A stretch of DNA of 64,000 bases from Gammaproteobacteria bacterium (GCA_030426545.1 JAUHYL010000011.1:1-64000), one strand, 5' to 3'; positions 8,783 through 18,758 are shown, numbered from the stretch's first letter. Notes: generated from the sequence alone by a model not told the origin. Made by a program: numbers and translations.

Positions 8783-9733
8783 GTGCAAGCACAGCATTTT
8801 CCACAACTGGCTTCGGTCGAAGAGATTGAGCGGGGTTTCGAGTCCCACGGCTATATCTGTAGTCGCAAAATCGCCACGGCGGTTTTTCTAGCCTTTCAAC
8901 TGCGCAAGCCGGTGCTGGTGGAGGGACCGCCGGGCGTCGGCAAAACCGAGCTGGCAAAAACGACCGCCACCCTGCTGGATACACCGCTGATCCGACTGCA
9001 GTGTTACGAGGGCCTGGACGAGGCCAAAGCGCTGTACGAATGGAAATACGGCAAGCAGTTGTTGTACACCCAGGTACTCAAAGAAAAGCTCGGCGACCTG
9101 CTGCAGGGTGCGAAAGGCCTGGCAGAATCCGTGCAACGATTGCACGACTTCGGCGACATTTTCTACTCTGAGGATTTCCTGGAGCCTCGCCCGCTGCTGA
9201 AAGCCATGCAGCAGGAGCGCGGCGCGATCCTGCTCATCGACGAGGTCGATAAGTCGGACTACGAATTCGAATCGCTGCTGCTGGAAATTCTCTCCGACTA
9301 CCAGATATCCATTCCCGAAATCGGCACGGTGAAGGCACGCACCTCGCCCATGGTGTTCCTGACCAGCAACAACACACGTGAAATCTCGGACGCGCTGAAG
9401 CGGCGCTGTCTCCACCTGTACATTCCATTCCCCACTGTAGAACTGGAAGAGCGCATCATTCGCAGCCGCGTACCTGATGTCGATGAACAATTGCGCCATC
9501 AGTTGGTCGAGTTCGTACACTCACTGCGCCAGATGGATCTGAAAAAGGTCCCCGCCATCTCCGAGACGATCGACTGGGCACGCAGCCTGTTATTGCTGCA
9601 TGCCGGTGAGCTCGAGGAAGAGTTGGTGCGCAGCACACTGAATGTGCTACTGAAGTTTGAAGAAGATATTGAAACTGCAGACAGTGAACTGCGCACACTG
9701 GTGCGCGAGAGCACTGCGCAGGAAACCAACTGA
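8783..9733 (+). CDS. MoxR-family AAA+ ATPase
   Basis: 316 residues. Walker A GPPGVGKT is at 48-55 and Walker B ILLIDEVDK at about 149-157. The sensor region VFLTSNNTREISDALKRRC follows. MoxR ATPases act as chaperones with a partner von Willebrand A (CoxE-like) protein, for example in metal-cofactor insertion or enzyme maturation. That partner is the next gene, 32 bases downstream. The GTG start has GAGG 7 bases upstream. The target of this pair is unknown. Confidence 0.9.
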   Translation: MQAQHFPQLASVEEIERGFESHGYICSRKIATAVFLAFQLRKPVLVEGPPGVGKTELAKTTATLLDTPLIRLQCYEGLDEAKALYEWKYGKQLLYTQVLKEKLGDLLQGAKGLAESVQRLHDFGDIFYSEDFLEPRPLLKAMQQERGAILLIDEVDKSDYEFESLLLEILSDYQISIPEIGTVKARTSPMVFLTSNNTREISDALKRRCLHLYIPFPTVELEERIIRSRVPDVDEQLRHQLVEFVHSLRQMDLKKVPAISETIDWARSLLLLHAGELEEELVRSTLNVLLKFEEDIETADSELRTLVRESTAQETN

Positions 9734-9765
9734 ACCTCAGCGCAACCCGCTACTGGTGAGCCGCT

Positions 9766-11214
9766 ATGCAGTCAAATCTGGTTAACTTCATACAGGTACT
9801 GCGAACCCACGAAGTGCGGGTATCGCCCGCCGAAACGCTGGACGCGGTCGATGTGGCAGCGACGCTGGGTTACGCCGATCGCAGTCTGTTACGCGACGGA
9901 CTCGCAATGACCCTGGCCAAAACGCCAGAAGAAGAAGCCATCTTCCTGCAGTGTTTCGACAACTACTTCAGCCAGGGACTGTCCGATTTCGCGGCGGACC
10001 AAAGCACTGAAGAACGCGCTGAAGCGGCCAGTGACTCCGGCGACGAAGAAACAGGTAACGGCGACGAAGCACAGGCAGAGGGAGGCGAGCCCGGCAGCAA
10101 TGCTTCCGCTGAATTGGAAGCGCTGGAGAGCGCAGCCTCGGAAAGCCCCGCCCTCCAGACCCTGATGCAGTCTGATCTCATGCAGGACCTGATGGGGAAC
10201 AACCGCAACGAACTGACGCTGAATATCAATCGGGCGGCGGAAAGCGTCGGGCTGCAGCAAATTCAGATGTTCACACAAAAGGGGCAGTTTACACGCCGCA
10301 TCCTGGATCAATTGGGTGAAGAACACATCCGCAACGCCGTTATTGAACTGGAACAGGCAGAAAGTCCGGCCCTGCCGATCGTGCAGCGCTATCGCGACAT
10401 TCTCCGCGAGCAGGTGCGCGACTACGTGGAGCGGGAATACCTCCTGCACGCCGAGGGGCGCAATCGTCAGTTCATGGACGACATCCTGAGCAAGACCCGG
10501 CTGAACAATATCGAACACGTCTACCTGCACAAAGTGCAGGAACTAATTCGAAAAATGGCCAGGAGGCTGGCCAGTCGGCATGCGCACAAGCGCCGGCGCC
10601 TGAAACGCGGCCAGTTGGACATGCCAAAAACGATGCGCAGGGGGATTCCCAACGACGGGGTGATGTTCAATACGTACTGGCGGCAGGTACGCAAGGAGAA
10701 GCCCCAGCTACTGGCCGTGTGCGACGTCAGTGGATCGGTTGCTGCATACGCCAAATTCCTGCTGCTGTTTCTGTACAGCCTGCAGGATGTGCTGCCCAAG
10801 GTTCGCAGCTTCGCGTTTTCCAGCCACCTTGGGGAGGTGAGCGATTATTTCGATGACTACCCGGTCGAGGAGGCGATTGAACTGGTCAACTGGAAATACG
10901 GCGGCGCCACTGACTACGGCAACAGCCTGCTGGATTTTGCCAGCCTGGCAATGGACGATATTAATAGCAATACCACGGTGATCATCCTGGGTGACGCGCG
11001 CAACAACAACGGCGAGGCGCGGCTGGATGTCCTCCAAAGCATCTATCAACGTTCCCGGCAGGTGATCTGGCTAAACCCCGAATCGCGCCGATCCTGGGGC
11101 ACCGGCGACTCCGAAATGCTGCGCTACCAGACTGCCTGTCATTTTACCGCTGAATGCAATAATCTTAAGCAGCTTGAACGTATCGTTGACCAACTTATAA
11201 AGAGTACGCGCTAG
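9766..11214 (+). CDS. VWA-domain CoxE-like protein, MoxR partner
   Basis: 482 residues. An acidic low-complexity linker (about 78-128) and a helical middle region precede the C-terminal von Willebrand A domain. Its MIDAS motif is DVSGS (320-324), with GGATDYG as the second metal-site loop and VIILGDARNNN near the third. This is the arrangement of CoxE-like partners of MoxR ATPases. The pair is probably translated from one message with the small zinc-ribbon gene that begins 6 bases later. It is likely cytoplasmic, since no signal peptide is seen. Confidence 0.88.
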   Translation: MQSNLVNFIQVLRTHEVRVSPAETLDAVDVAATLGYADRSLLRDGLAMTLAKTPEEEAIFLQCFDNYFSQGLSDFAADQSTEERAEAASDSGDEETGNGDEAQAEGGEPGSNASAELEALESAASESPALQTLMQSDLMQDLMGNNRNELTLNINRAAESVGLQQIQMFTQKGQFTRRILDQLGEEHIRNAVIELEQAESPALPIVQRYRDILREQVRDYVEREYLLHAEGRNRQFMDDILSKTRLNNIEHVYLHKVQELIRKMARRLASRHAHKRRRLKRGQLDMPKTMRRGIPNDGVMFNTYWRQVRKEKPQLLAVCDVSGSVAAYAKFLLLFLYSLQDVLPKVRSFAFSSHLGEVSDYFDDYPVEEAIELVNWKYGGATDYGNSLLDFASLAMDDINSNTTVIILGDARNNNGEARLDVLQSIYQRSRQVIWLNPESRRSWGTGDSEMLRYQTACHFTAECNNLKQLERIVDQLIKSTR

Positions 11215-11220
11215 TACTTC

Positions 11221-11424
11221 ATGGCCTACCACTGTAAGGATTGCAGCTACCGCGGCAACAAGATTGGCGCGGGCGGTGAGTGCCCCGCCTGCGGCTCTTT
11301 TGACATTACCCGTGGCGGCGGTGCTAAACAGAACAATGTCACTCCTGCCAGATGGAGACTGGTTCTGGTGACAGCGCTCTGGGGTATTTTGATTGTGTTG
11401 ATTATCAGGAAGCTAGTCAGCTGA
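11221..11424 (+). CDS. Small zinc-ribbon membrane protein
   Basis: 67 residues. Two CxxC pairs (HCKDC and CPACG) form a rubredoxin/zinc-ribbon-like N-terminus. They are followed by one membrane segment (LVLVTALWGILIVLIIRKLV) at the C-terminus. It starts 6 bases after the VWA gene and is probably part of the MoxR-VWA message. I do not recognise a named family. It could tether or recruit the MoxR/VWA machinery to the membrane; that is a guess. Confidence 0.65.
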   Translation: MAYHCKDCSYRGNKIGAGGECPACGSFDITRGGGAKQNNVTPARWRLVLVTALWGILIVLIIRKLVS

Positions 11425-11516
11425 AACTCACTGCGGAACATTTTCCGATCTCCTGTGCTCTGACAACCAGAGTGGAGGAGCAGTACGCCAACACCACGGG
11501 GCCGAAGGACGGTCAC

Positions 11517-13367
11517 GTGCTGTCGTTGGAGGAACTGCTTGCGTACGTGAAGGCGCCCGGGGATATCGACCTGACCCCCTATGCTGATCTGCTGCACCAG
11601 TTGGAGGCCATGGGCGATCCGGGCATGCCCTCTCGTGAACACGCAATCGTGCTGCGCTGGGTCGGTGAGGCCCTGTACCATTACGAGCAGCGCTTTCCCC
11701 TGGAAGAACCCCTGGCCTCAACCATCAGGCGATTGAAGCCCCTGGCTGCGTGTATAGCGCTCACTGAACCGGATTTCATGCAGCCGGACGTACACCCGCT
11801 GCACCAGTTCCTCGATGCCATCCAGACAAGGTCTGTCGGCTGGCAGAGCTCGCTGGGCCGCACCGGCGCCAATCTGCAAAATCAGGTGGAGGGTGCCGTA
11901 GAGGAGGCTCTGAAATGGTTCGAGGACGATTCAACCAACATTGCCACCATTTGTTCCGAGTTCCTGGAAACGGCTGAGCGGGACAATGCCCGCGCCGGCA
12001 AGATGTGCCAGCGTGTCATCGATACCGAATCGGGCAAATCGCGCACCGCCGCCGCACGCACCGAGGCCACCCGGTTAATTAACGGTCTGCTCGAAAAGAG
12101 CCTGCTGCCGCGTGAGATCGGAGAGTTTATCAAGGGGCCCTGGTATGACAGCGCACAGCTGCTGTTACTCAAATTTGGCGCTGATTCCGAGCAGTGGCGC
12201 GAGATGAGTGGCACTACGCAGGAACTGCTGCAATCAGTGCAAAGCCTCGCGGACGCCGACGACGAACGTCGCCAGGAAGTCTCCGCCATCATTGCCAGGC
12301 TGCCCAAGGACATGCGGCGCTGGCTGCTTAGCCTGCATCACGATACGCCCGCAGTTAACGATGCAATGGCCTCACTGGAATCCGTGCATATGCGCATTAT
12401 GCGCGGGCAGGCGCTGGAGTTGTTCCGGGTAGAGCCGATCAATGCCACCAAGCTGCGGAGCGTGCAGAGCCAGCCACTGGCGGACAGCCTGGATTTTCTG
12501 GAGCAATGGCACTGGTTCGCCATCGACACCTATAACGGCGGCACCATCCGCGCTCAATTGATTTACAAGAACAACAACGAACAACGCCTGGTATTTGCCA
12601 ACCTGGCCGGTATCAAGGTGCTGGAATACAGCTTCGCAGATTTTGATCAGCTGATGTCGCGCAAGCGGGTCACCGCACTGCCCACCGGCGCCGCCTTCAG
12701 CCTCTGCATGGTGCTATCGGCAGGCGTGGACACCACCGACAAACTCGACGCGCTCTACACCGAAGTGGCCCGGCGCAGCGATCCGCAGGCAAAGCGTAGA
12801 GGCGCTGCCGCGAGGAGCTCCGCCGAGCAGGGCGGTGTGCAACAGCCAGACCTGACACCTGAAGAAGAGCGCGGCCTGCATTCACTTATCGAAAATCCTT
12901 CACCTACCGCAGCTGACAGCACAGGCACCGTTCGCGGGACGCCTGCCGCCGAAATGGGGGTGGAGGAGCTGTCCGGCATCGTGCCAGAAGAGACAGAAGC
13001 GGCGGCCGCCGATCGGGCGGACTCCACCGCCAGACCGGCTCCGGACAGCTCCGGCGGAGGTTATTTCGGCGGCGGCGATGAAACAGCGGACAGTGGTGGC
13101 GGTTATTTCGGCGGCACGGCTGCGAACGACGAGCAGCCAGCGGCGCCTGTAGTAGGAGAAGATGGCAAAATACGCCAGGCAGCCCTTCCCATGGGAACCT
13201 GGCTGAACTTCCGCGAAGACGGCGAACCGATTGACGGCGAGTTGCAGGCCTATGACCCGCAAACCGACATACACACCTTCCACAGCCACGGTGGCCGGGT
13301 CATCCGCGAGCTAACCACCGGCCAGTTGCACTCGCTGGTTTCAGAAGGGCTGGTAGAGGCCCTATGA
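11517..13367 (+). CDS. DUF1631-family protein with Gly-rich C-terminal linker
   Basis: About 616 residues. The middle and C-terminal parts match the DUF1631 pattern, including ALELFRVEPI, a PilZ-like FANLAGIKVLEYSFADF stretch, and a closing GTWLNFREDGEP...HGGRVIRELTTGQL segment. A low-complexity linker near the C-terminus contains two copies of GGGYFGG. The function is unknown. The frame is open from an ATG at 11352, which would overlap the zinc-ribbon gene by 73 bases. I prefer the GTG at 11517 because AAGGA lies 7 bases upstream; a GTG at 11472 is also possible. Likely part of the MoxR-VWA transcription unit. Confidence 0.7.
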   Translation: MLSLEELLAYVKAPGDIDLTPYADLLHQLEAMGDPGMPSREHAIVLRWVGEALYHYEQRFPLEEPLASTIRRLKPLAACIALTEPDFMQPDVHPLHQFLDAIQTRSVGWQSSLGRTGANLQNQVEGAVEEALKWFEDDSTNIATICSEFLETAERDNARAGKMCQRVIDTESGKSRTAAARTEATRLINGLLEKSLLPREIGEFIKGPWYDSAQLLLLKFGADSEQWREMSGTTQELLQSVQSLADADDERRQEVSAIIARLPKDMRRWLLSLHHDTPAVNDAMASLESVHMRIMRGQALELFRVEPINATKLRSVQSQPLADSLDFLEQWHWFAIDTYNGGTIRAQLIYKNNNEQRLVFANLAGIKVLEYSFADFDQLMSRKRVTALPTGAAFSLCMVLSAGVDTTDKLDALYTEVARRSDPQAKRRGAAARSSAEQGGVQQPDLTPEEERGLHSLIENPSPTAADSTGTVRGTPAAEMGVEELSGIVPEETEAAAADRADSTARPAPDSSGGGYFGGGDETADSGGGYFGGTAANDEQPAAPVVGEDGKIRQAALPMGTWLNFREDGEPIDGELQAYDPQTDIHTFHSHGGRVIRELTTGQLHSLVSEGLVEAL

Positions 13368-13419
13368 ACACTGCCACGCATGCAGCACGATACCGATATC
13401 CCCCGCACAAGCTGATCTG

Positions 13420-13863
13420 ATGACTGACGCCGTTTCCAGGCTGCTGGCTATTGAGGATATCAAGCGCCTCAAGGCGCGCTATTTTCGCGCGCTGGACAGC
13501 CGACAATGGGATGAGTTCAGTGAATGCTTTACCAGCGATCTGGTGGCGGACTTCCGCGGGGCCCCGGGAACGCTGTCCGAAGGGCGCGACACCTTTATCG
13601 CATCACTACGAGACATCCTCGGCGACGCTCCCACCGTTCACCACGGCCACAGCCCGGAAATCGACATCTACGACGACAACAACGCGGGTGGAATCTGGGC
13701 AATGCATGACTGTGTTGAACTTCCCGGGCTGTCGTTGCTTGGCTGGGGACACTACCACGAGCAGTATCGTCGTGAGGCGGGACAGTGGAGGATCTCAAGT
13801 ACACGGCTGACCAGGCTACGACTACTGATCAACGGGGAGGCCCAGCCCCTGCAGGGCGACTGA
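13420..13863 (+). CDS. SnoaL/NTF2-like domain protein
   Basis: 147 residues with the SnoaL_4 layout: an N-terminal helix pair (IEDIKRLKARYFRALDSRQWDEFSECF) followed by a curved-sheet pattern and GHYHEQYRREAGQWRISSTRLTR. Relatives include small-molecule isomerases, dehydratases and ring-hydroxylating dioxygenase beta-like folds. No catalytic set can be assigned with confidence. It lies 52 bases after the DUF1631 gene and is convergent with pilU. A hairpin ACCCGG/CCGGGT at 13878-13901 sits between the two stops. Confidence 0.75.
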   Translation: MTDAVSRLLAIEDIKRLKARYFRALDSRQWDEFSECFTSDLVADFRGAPGTLSEGRDTFIASLRDILGDAPTVHHGHSPEIDIYDDNNAGGIWAMHDCVELPGLSLLGWGHYHEQYRREAGQWRISSTRLTRLRLLINGEAQPLQGD

Positions 13864-13900
13864 GCTGCCGCGGCCTTACCCGGCACAGCTAGTGACCGGG

Positions 13901-15037
13901 TCAGGTCTGCGGAAACAAGGGCTCTTTTTCATCGCGGCTGAGATTTTTTAGACCCGCCGGCACTTCTTCTTCGCGATCTTTCTCGGCAAATTTGATTTTC
14001 AGACGCAGGTTATTGGCTGAGTCCGCATTGCGCACCGCCTCCTCTTCTGAAATCAAACCCTCCTGGTAGAGCTCGAACAAAGCGGAGTCGAAGGTTTTCA
14101 TCCCCACGTTCTCTGACTTCTCCATAACCTCCTTGATGCCGTCGAACTCGCCGCGCAGGATCAGTTCCTGCACTATCGGTGTGCCGAGCAATACTTCTAC
14201 CGCGGCGCAACGCTTGCCATCTTCTGTGGGAATCAGGCGTTGCGAAACAATGCACTGGACATTCATGGAGAGATCCAGCAACAACTGCGAACGCCGCTCC
14301 TCGGGGAAGAAGTTGACGATGCGATCAAACGCCTGGTTGGCATTGTTGGCGTGCAGCGTGGAGATACACAGGTGCCCGGTTTCGGCAAACGAGATAGCGT
14401 GCTCCATGGTTTCGCGGTCGCGGATCTCGCCGATCAGAATGACATCGGGCGCCTGGCGCAGCGTATTTTTCAACGCGTTGTGCCAGTTGCGCGTATCCAC
14501 GCCGACCTCGCGCTGATTAACGATGGACTTCTTATGGCTGTGTACAAATTCAACCGGATCCTCAATCGTAACGATATGGCCGCTGCTGTTGCTGTTGCGA
14601 TGATCGATCAGCGCGGCCAGCGACGTCGACTTACCTGAGCCGGTAGCGCCTACGAACAGGACCATGCCACGCTTGCGCATAATGACGTCCGGTAGAATCG
14701 GCGGCAGGCCAAGATCCTGCCAATGGGGAATATCGGCGACGATGTTCCGCGCCACAATGCCCACTTCGTTGCGCTGCATGAAAATATTGATACGAAATCG
14801 GCCATACTCCGACACGGAAATGGCCAGGTTCATTTCCAGCTCCTGCTCAAACTCCGCGCGCTGGGTGCTGTCCATAATCTCGTACGCGATTTCCTGGATC
14901 TCACCCGGCTGCATGATGTCGGTGCCAACGGGCTTGAGAACTCCCTGGAACTTGGCACAGGGTGGCGCGCCCGTACTGAGATACAGATCGGACCCGTGTT
15001 GAGCAGACAATATCTTCAGCCACTCGGTAATTCTCAT
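13901..15037 (-). CDS. pilU: Type IV pilus retraction ATPase PilU (PilT/PilU family)
   Basis: 378 residues. The Walker A motif GATGSGKST is at 130-138. The Asp/His boxes and DVILIGEIRD, HLCISTLHANN and AFDRIVNFFPEER motifs of retraction ATPases follow. Length and the charged C-terminal extension after FAEKDREEE fit PilU (about 380 residues) better than PilT (about 345). It drives pilus retraction at the inner-membrane base, usually together with PilT, which is not in this window. The start at 15037 has a GGGG site just upstream and matches the family N-terminus. Confidence 0.88.
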   Translation of the reverse strand: MRITEWLKILSAQHGSDLYLSTGAPPCAKFQGVLKPVGTDIMQPGEIQEIAYEIMDSTQRAEFEQELEMNLAISVSEYGRFRINIFMQRNEVGIVARNIVADIPHWQDLGLPPILPDVIMRKRGMVLFVGATGSGKSTSLAALIDHRNSNSSGHIVTIEDPVEFVHSHKKSIVNQREVGVDTRNWHNALKNTLRQAPDVILIGEIRDRETMEHAISFAETGHLCISTLHANNANQAFDRIVNFFPEERRSQLLLDLSMNVQCIVSQRLIPTEDGKRCAAVEVLLGTPIVQELILRGEFDGIKEVMEKSENVGMKTFDSALFELYQEGLISEEEAVRNADSANNLRLKIKFAEKDREEEVPAGLKNLSRDEKEPLFPQT

Positions 15038-15282
15038 TGGCACATCCCCTTGTTTGCCAGAACCTACTTTAATCAGCTTGCCGCCGGCGGACAAGTGCTG
15101 GCCACCCAGAAGTGCCAATCGTATACTGGCGCCCCGCGAGACCGCCCGGCGCGCTATTCGAATCAACGCCTGGCGCACACAGCTGACAGCAGCCCTGAGC
15201 GGCGTACCTAACCGTCCCGAGGCGCCACGCGGAACCGATGTCCCGGGTAACGGGCGATGAAACAGCAACCAGGAGACCACTA

Positions 15283-16347
15283 ATGGATAATGCGCGCCCT
15301 ACGCCACTGGTGGAAGATATCGAGGGAACCCGCCGCAAACTGGCAGGCTGGCTGTCTGAGCACCGCGGCCAGGAAGTCAGTATTTCCGAGCTGAACATCC
15401 CCGAGGCTACCGGCATGTCCAATGTGACCCTGCTATTTGATATGAGCTGGCACGAGGGAGACGAGCAACGGCAGGAAGCCATCGTCGCCCGGCTGCAACC
15501 GGAGATTGAGCGGCCGGTTTTCCCGGCCTACGATCTCAGCCTCCAGTATGAGGTGATGGAAAGCATAGGGCGCCACAGCGACATACCCGTGCCGGAACTG
15601 CGCGGACTGGAGACAGACACCAGCTTGCTGGGTGTCCAGTTCTACTTCATGAAGCGTACCGAGGGGCGCATTCCCACAGACATGCCGCCCTACAACATGG
15701 ACGGCTGGATGATGCATGAGACCAGCGTCGAGCAGCGCGAGCGGATGTGGAATGACGCGGTAGACGTGATGGCTCGCTTTCACCAACTTGACTACCGTGA
15801 ACTGGGGTTCGAAAAACTGCACGAGCCCGGCAAAACGCCGCTGCAACAACAACTGGATTACTGGCAGAACTATCACGACTGGGCACTGGAGGGAGAAGCG
15901 CACGCGATTTGCCAACCGGCGCTGGACTGGTTGCACAACAACCAGCCTTCGGACGAGCCCACGGCGCTATGCTGGGGGGACTCCCGGCTCGGCAACATCA
16001 TCTTCCGCGAATCCCTGGACGGCATTGCCGCGGTACTGGACTGGGAGATGGCGGTGCTGGGCAATCCGGTGCAGGATATCGCCTGGTTCAACTACCTCGA
16101 TTCCACCTTTGCCGAAGGCCTGGGCGTGCCGCGCCTGGACGGGCTGCCGGACTACGACAGCACAGTGCAGCGCTGGGAGAAGGCCTCGGGATGTTCCGCC
16201 AGGGACTATGAGTACTACCGGATATTTGCCGGTATGCGTTACGGTCTGATACTGTCGCGCGTCATGCTTGCTACTGGCCGGGACACCGATGTGCGGGAGA
16301 ACTTCGCGGTGCAGCTACTGCAGAAGCACCTGGACCGCATCTCCTGA
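15283..16347 (+). CDS. APH-family phosphotransferase (acyl-CoA dehydrogenase 10-like kinase)
   Basis: 354 residues. The catalytic segment LCWGDSRLGNIIF is the Brenner motif (HGDxxxxN) with Trp in place of His. AAVLDWEMAVLGNPVQDIAWF is the metal-binding DWE loop. This group, related to the kinase part of ACAD10, is common in bacteria degrading fatty acids or steroids and probably phosphorylates a hydroxylated acyl or alcohol substrate, not an antibiotic. The ATG at 15283 has AGGAG 9 bases upstream. It is divergent from pilU. Confidence 0.82.
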   Translation: MDNARPTPLVEDIEGTRRKLAGWLSEHRGQEVSISELNIPEATGMSNVTLLFDMSWHEGDEQRQEAIVARLQPEIERPVFPAYDLSLQYEVMESIGRHSDIPVPELRGLETDTSLLGVQFYFMKRTEGRIPTDMPPYNMDGWMMHETSVEQRERMWNDAVDVMARFHQLDYRELGFEKLHEPGKTPLQQQLDYWQNYHDWALEGEAHAICQPALDWLHNNQPSDEPTALCWGDSRLGNIIFRESLDGIAAVLDWEMAVLGNPVQDIAWFNYLDSTFAEGLGVPRLDGLPDYDSTVQRWEKASGCSARDYEYYRIFAGMRYGLILSRVMLATGRDTDVRENFAVQLLQKHLDRIS

Positions 16348-16485
16348 TCAGCGCGAGAGCAGGTCGCACTGCTCGCGCACTTTATCTGCCTTGCACGCGT
16401 ACATTGCCCGGCGGCACTGAAATCAGCAACCGAAAAACGCGCTGCGATGGGAGCGTTTACCGCAGCCAGACCCAAGGAGTCAGCT

Positions 16486-18090
16486 TTGTCTTCGAACCAG
16501 CAAACCCACCTGAACGACAGGCTGCAGGCCCTGGCAGAGTCGGAGGCGCTGTCATCGCTGGGCCGCATTAACCGCGGCATTGAGAAGGAGAGCCTGCGGG
16601 TCAGCCCCACCGGCGGCCTGGCGCAAACACCGCACCCGCCTGCGTTGGGGTCTGCCCTCACCCACTCCTCCATTACCACGGACTATTCCGAGGCGTTGCT
16701 GGAGTTCATCACACCGGTGCGCAATGACATTGCGGCAAGCGTGAGGGATCTAGAGGATATCCACAGCTTCGTGTACCAGGCGCTGGACGACGAAATGCTG
16801 TGGTGTACCAGCATGCCCTGCATCGTGGCGGGCGACGAGAGCATTCCGGTTGCGCAATATGGCAGCAGTAATGTTGCACGCATGAAGACGGTTTACCGCC
16901 TGGGCCTCGGGCACCGCTACGGCCGGCTCATGCAGGCTATCGCCGGCGTGCACTACAACTGGTCCATGCCCACTGAATTCTGGGTGTGGGAGCATGCGCA
17001 AGGCAATGCCGGCGGTGAATTGCGCGATTACATTACGCAACGCTACCTCGGCCTGATACGCAACTTTCGCCGCCTGTCGTGGCTGCTGATTTACCTCTTC
17101 GGCGCTTCACCAGCGGTATGCTCCTCTTTCCTGAAAGGGCGCGACAATCACGGTTTGCAGCCTTTTGATGAACAGGGGCGCAGCCTTTACCTGCCTCACG
17201 GCACCGCGCTGCGCATGGGTGACCTGGGCTACAACAGCGATGCGCAGAAAAACCTCGATATCTGTTACAACTCGCTGCAAAACTACGTAGACACCCTGGT
17301 CTGCGCGATACTGCAATCACACCCGCAGTACTGCGACATTCCCGCTGGTGAAGACGGCAACTACCAGCAGCTCAATGACTCCCTGCTGCAGATTGAGAAC
17401 GAGTTTTACAGCCCCATCCGCCCGAAGCGCGTTGCCCAGTCCGGCGAAACGGCACTCAGCGCACTGGTTCGCGGTGGCATCGAGTACATTGAAGTGCGCT
17501 GCGTGGACGTCAGCCCCTTCCACCCTGTGGGCATTGATCAGGAACAGATGCGCTTCCTGGATGCCTTCCTGCTGTACTGCCTCATGCAGGACAGTCCGCC
17601 CTGCGACGACAACGAGCAGGCAGAAATAGACGCCAATCTCAGCGCTGTCGTCAACCGGGGTCGCGATCCGGAACTACAGCTACAACGCGATGGACAACCT
17701 GTTGCCCTGGAAGAGTGGGCTGCAGAGCTCATCGAGCAGATTCGACCAGTGACCACACTGTTCGACAGCGCCCTGGGCAGCCACGACTACAATGCCTCGC
17801 TGGAAAGCCAGAGCGACAAGATCGCAGACTCTGAACAGACACCGTCGGCAAGGATTTTGCGCGAAATGCGTGAGCGCGACCTTCCTTTCTTCCGCCTTGC
17901 CATGTCCTACAGCGAGCAATGGGCCGAGTACTTCCGCGAACGCGAGCTCAGCGACGAAGTGCGGGCGGCCTTCAGCCGGGAAACACAGAATTCCCTTGCC
18001 GCGCAGGCGCGACTGGAAGCGGAAAGCTCCCCCACGTTCGAGGCCTACCTGGACGCGTACTTTAGCCAGTACCGGCAATTGCGCGGGTGA
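16486..18090 (+). CDS. gshA: Glutamate-cysteine ligase (glutathione synthesis, step 1)
   Basis: About 534 residues, close to the 518 of E. coli GshA (class I). Family segments include INRGIEKESLRV near the N-terminus, SALTHSSITTDYSEALLEFITP, and FGASPAVCSSFL. It joins glutamate and cysteine with ATP. The likely start is the TTG at 16486, with AAGGAG 6 bases upstream, rather than the ATG at 16447, which has no ribosome site. The stop overlaps the start of the next gene by four bases (GTGA), so translation is coupled. Confidence 0.93.
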   Translation: MSSNQQTHLNDRLQALAESEALSSLGRINRGIEKESLRVSPTGGLAQTPHPPALGSALTHSSITTDYSEALLEFITPVRNDIAASVRDLEDIHSFVYQALDDEMLWCTSMPCIVAGDESIPVAQYGSSNVARMKTVYRLGLGHRYGRLMQAIAGVHYNWSMPTEFWVWEHAQGNAGGELRDYITQRYLGLIRNFRRLSWLLIYLFGASPAVCSSFLKGRDNHGLQPFDEQGRSLYLPHGTALRMGDLGYNSDAQKNLDICYNSLQNYVDTLVCAILQSHPQYCDIPAGEDGNYQQLNDSLLQIENEFYSPIRPKRVAQSGETALSALVRGGIEYIEVRCVDVSPFHPVGIDQEQMRFLDAFLLYCLMQDSPPCDDNEQAEIDANLSAVVNRGRDPELQLQRDGQPVALEEWAAELIEQIRPVTTLFDSALGSHDYNASLESQSDKIADSEQTPSARILREMRERDLPFFRLAMSYSEQWAEYFRERELSDEVRAAFSRETQNSLAAQARLEAESSPTFEAYLDAYFSQYRQLRG

Positions 18091-18671
18091 ACTTCCTCGC
18101 CCACTTCCACCTGGCCTGGCCAGAGGAGGGGCTACTCGCCGGCGCGCTGGAAGGCGACTACTACAAGGGGCCGATCGGCACTGACCTGTCCCCGGAGATG
18201 CAGGCCGGCGTGCGCCTGCATCGCGCCATCGATGGTTTTACGGACGCACATCCGCGCTTGCTGGCACTGCGCCGGCAATTGCCGACAGAATTACGCCGCT
18301 ACGCGGGTATCCTCTGCGACCTGAGCTTTGACCACTTCCTGTGCCAACACTGGGCGCGTTTCTCAGACACCGAGGCAGAGGATTTCAATGCGGCCGTGTA
18401 CGCGACCCTGCAATCGCGCCGCCTCGAGTTGAGCGCGGGCGCGCAAAACATGCTCGCACGTCTAGTGGATCATGACATTCTCCGCCTCTATCAGGACTGG
18501 GACACGGTCGCCGCCAGTGCTGAAAGAATTGGCCAGCGCTTTCGGCGCGGCAACCCGTTTATCGGTATCGAGCGCCAACTGACACCGGCACGCAGCCAAC
18601 TGGAGTCTGCCTTCCTCGACTTTTATCCGGAGCTCGCCGCATTCAGCCGCCAGCAGCGCGCTGTGCTGTGA
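18087..18671 (+). CDS. acpH: Acyl carrier protein phosphodiesterase-like protein (DUF479)
   Basis: 194 residues. MNFLAHFHLAW and GALEGDYYKG are the conserved opening of the AcpH family, and LHRAIDGFTDAHP and DLSFDHFLCQHW carry the His/Asp metal-binding positions. The enzyme removes 4'-phosphopantetheine from ACP in E. coli. The GTG start overlaps the gshA stop by four bases. That coupling suggests one transcription unit, though the two functions have no obvious link. Confidence 0.85.
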   Translation: MNFLAHFHLAWPEEGLLAGALEGDYYKGPIGTDLSPEMQAGVRLHRAIDGFTDAHPRLLALRRQLPTELRRYAGILCDLSFDHFLCQHWARFSDTEAEDFNAAVYATLQSRRLELSAGAQNMLARLVDHDILRLYQDWDTVAASAERIGQRFRRGNPFIGIERQLTPARSQLESAFLDFYPELAAFSRQQRAVL

Positions 18672-18758
18672 ACGAACAGGGCAAGCCGACGCATTGCACT
18701 CAGGACCAAAAATACCTACTGTAGCGACCAACTGAAAGCGAACTCATCCGGGCTGTCT

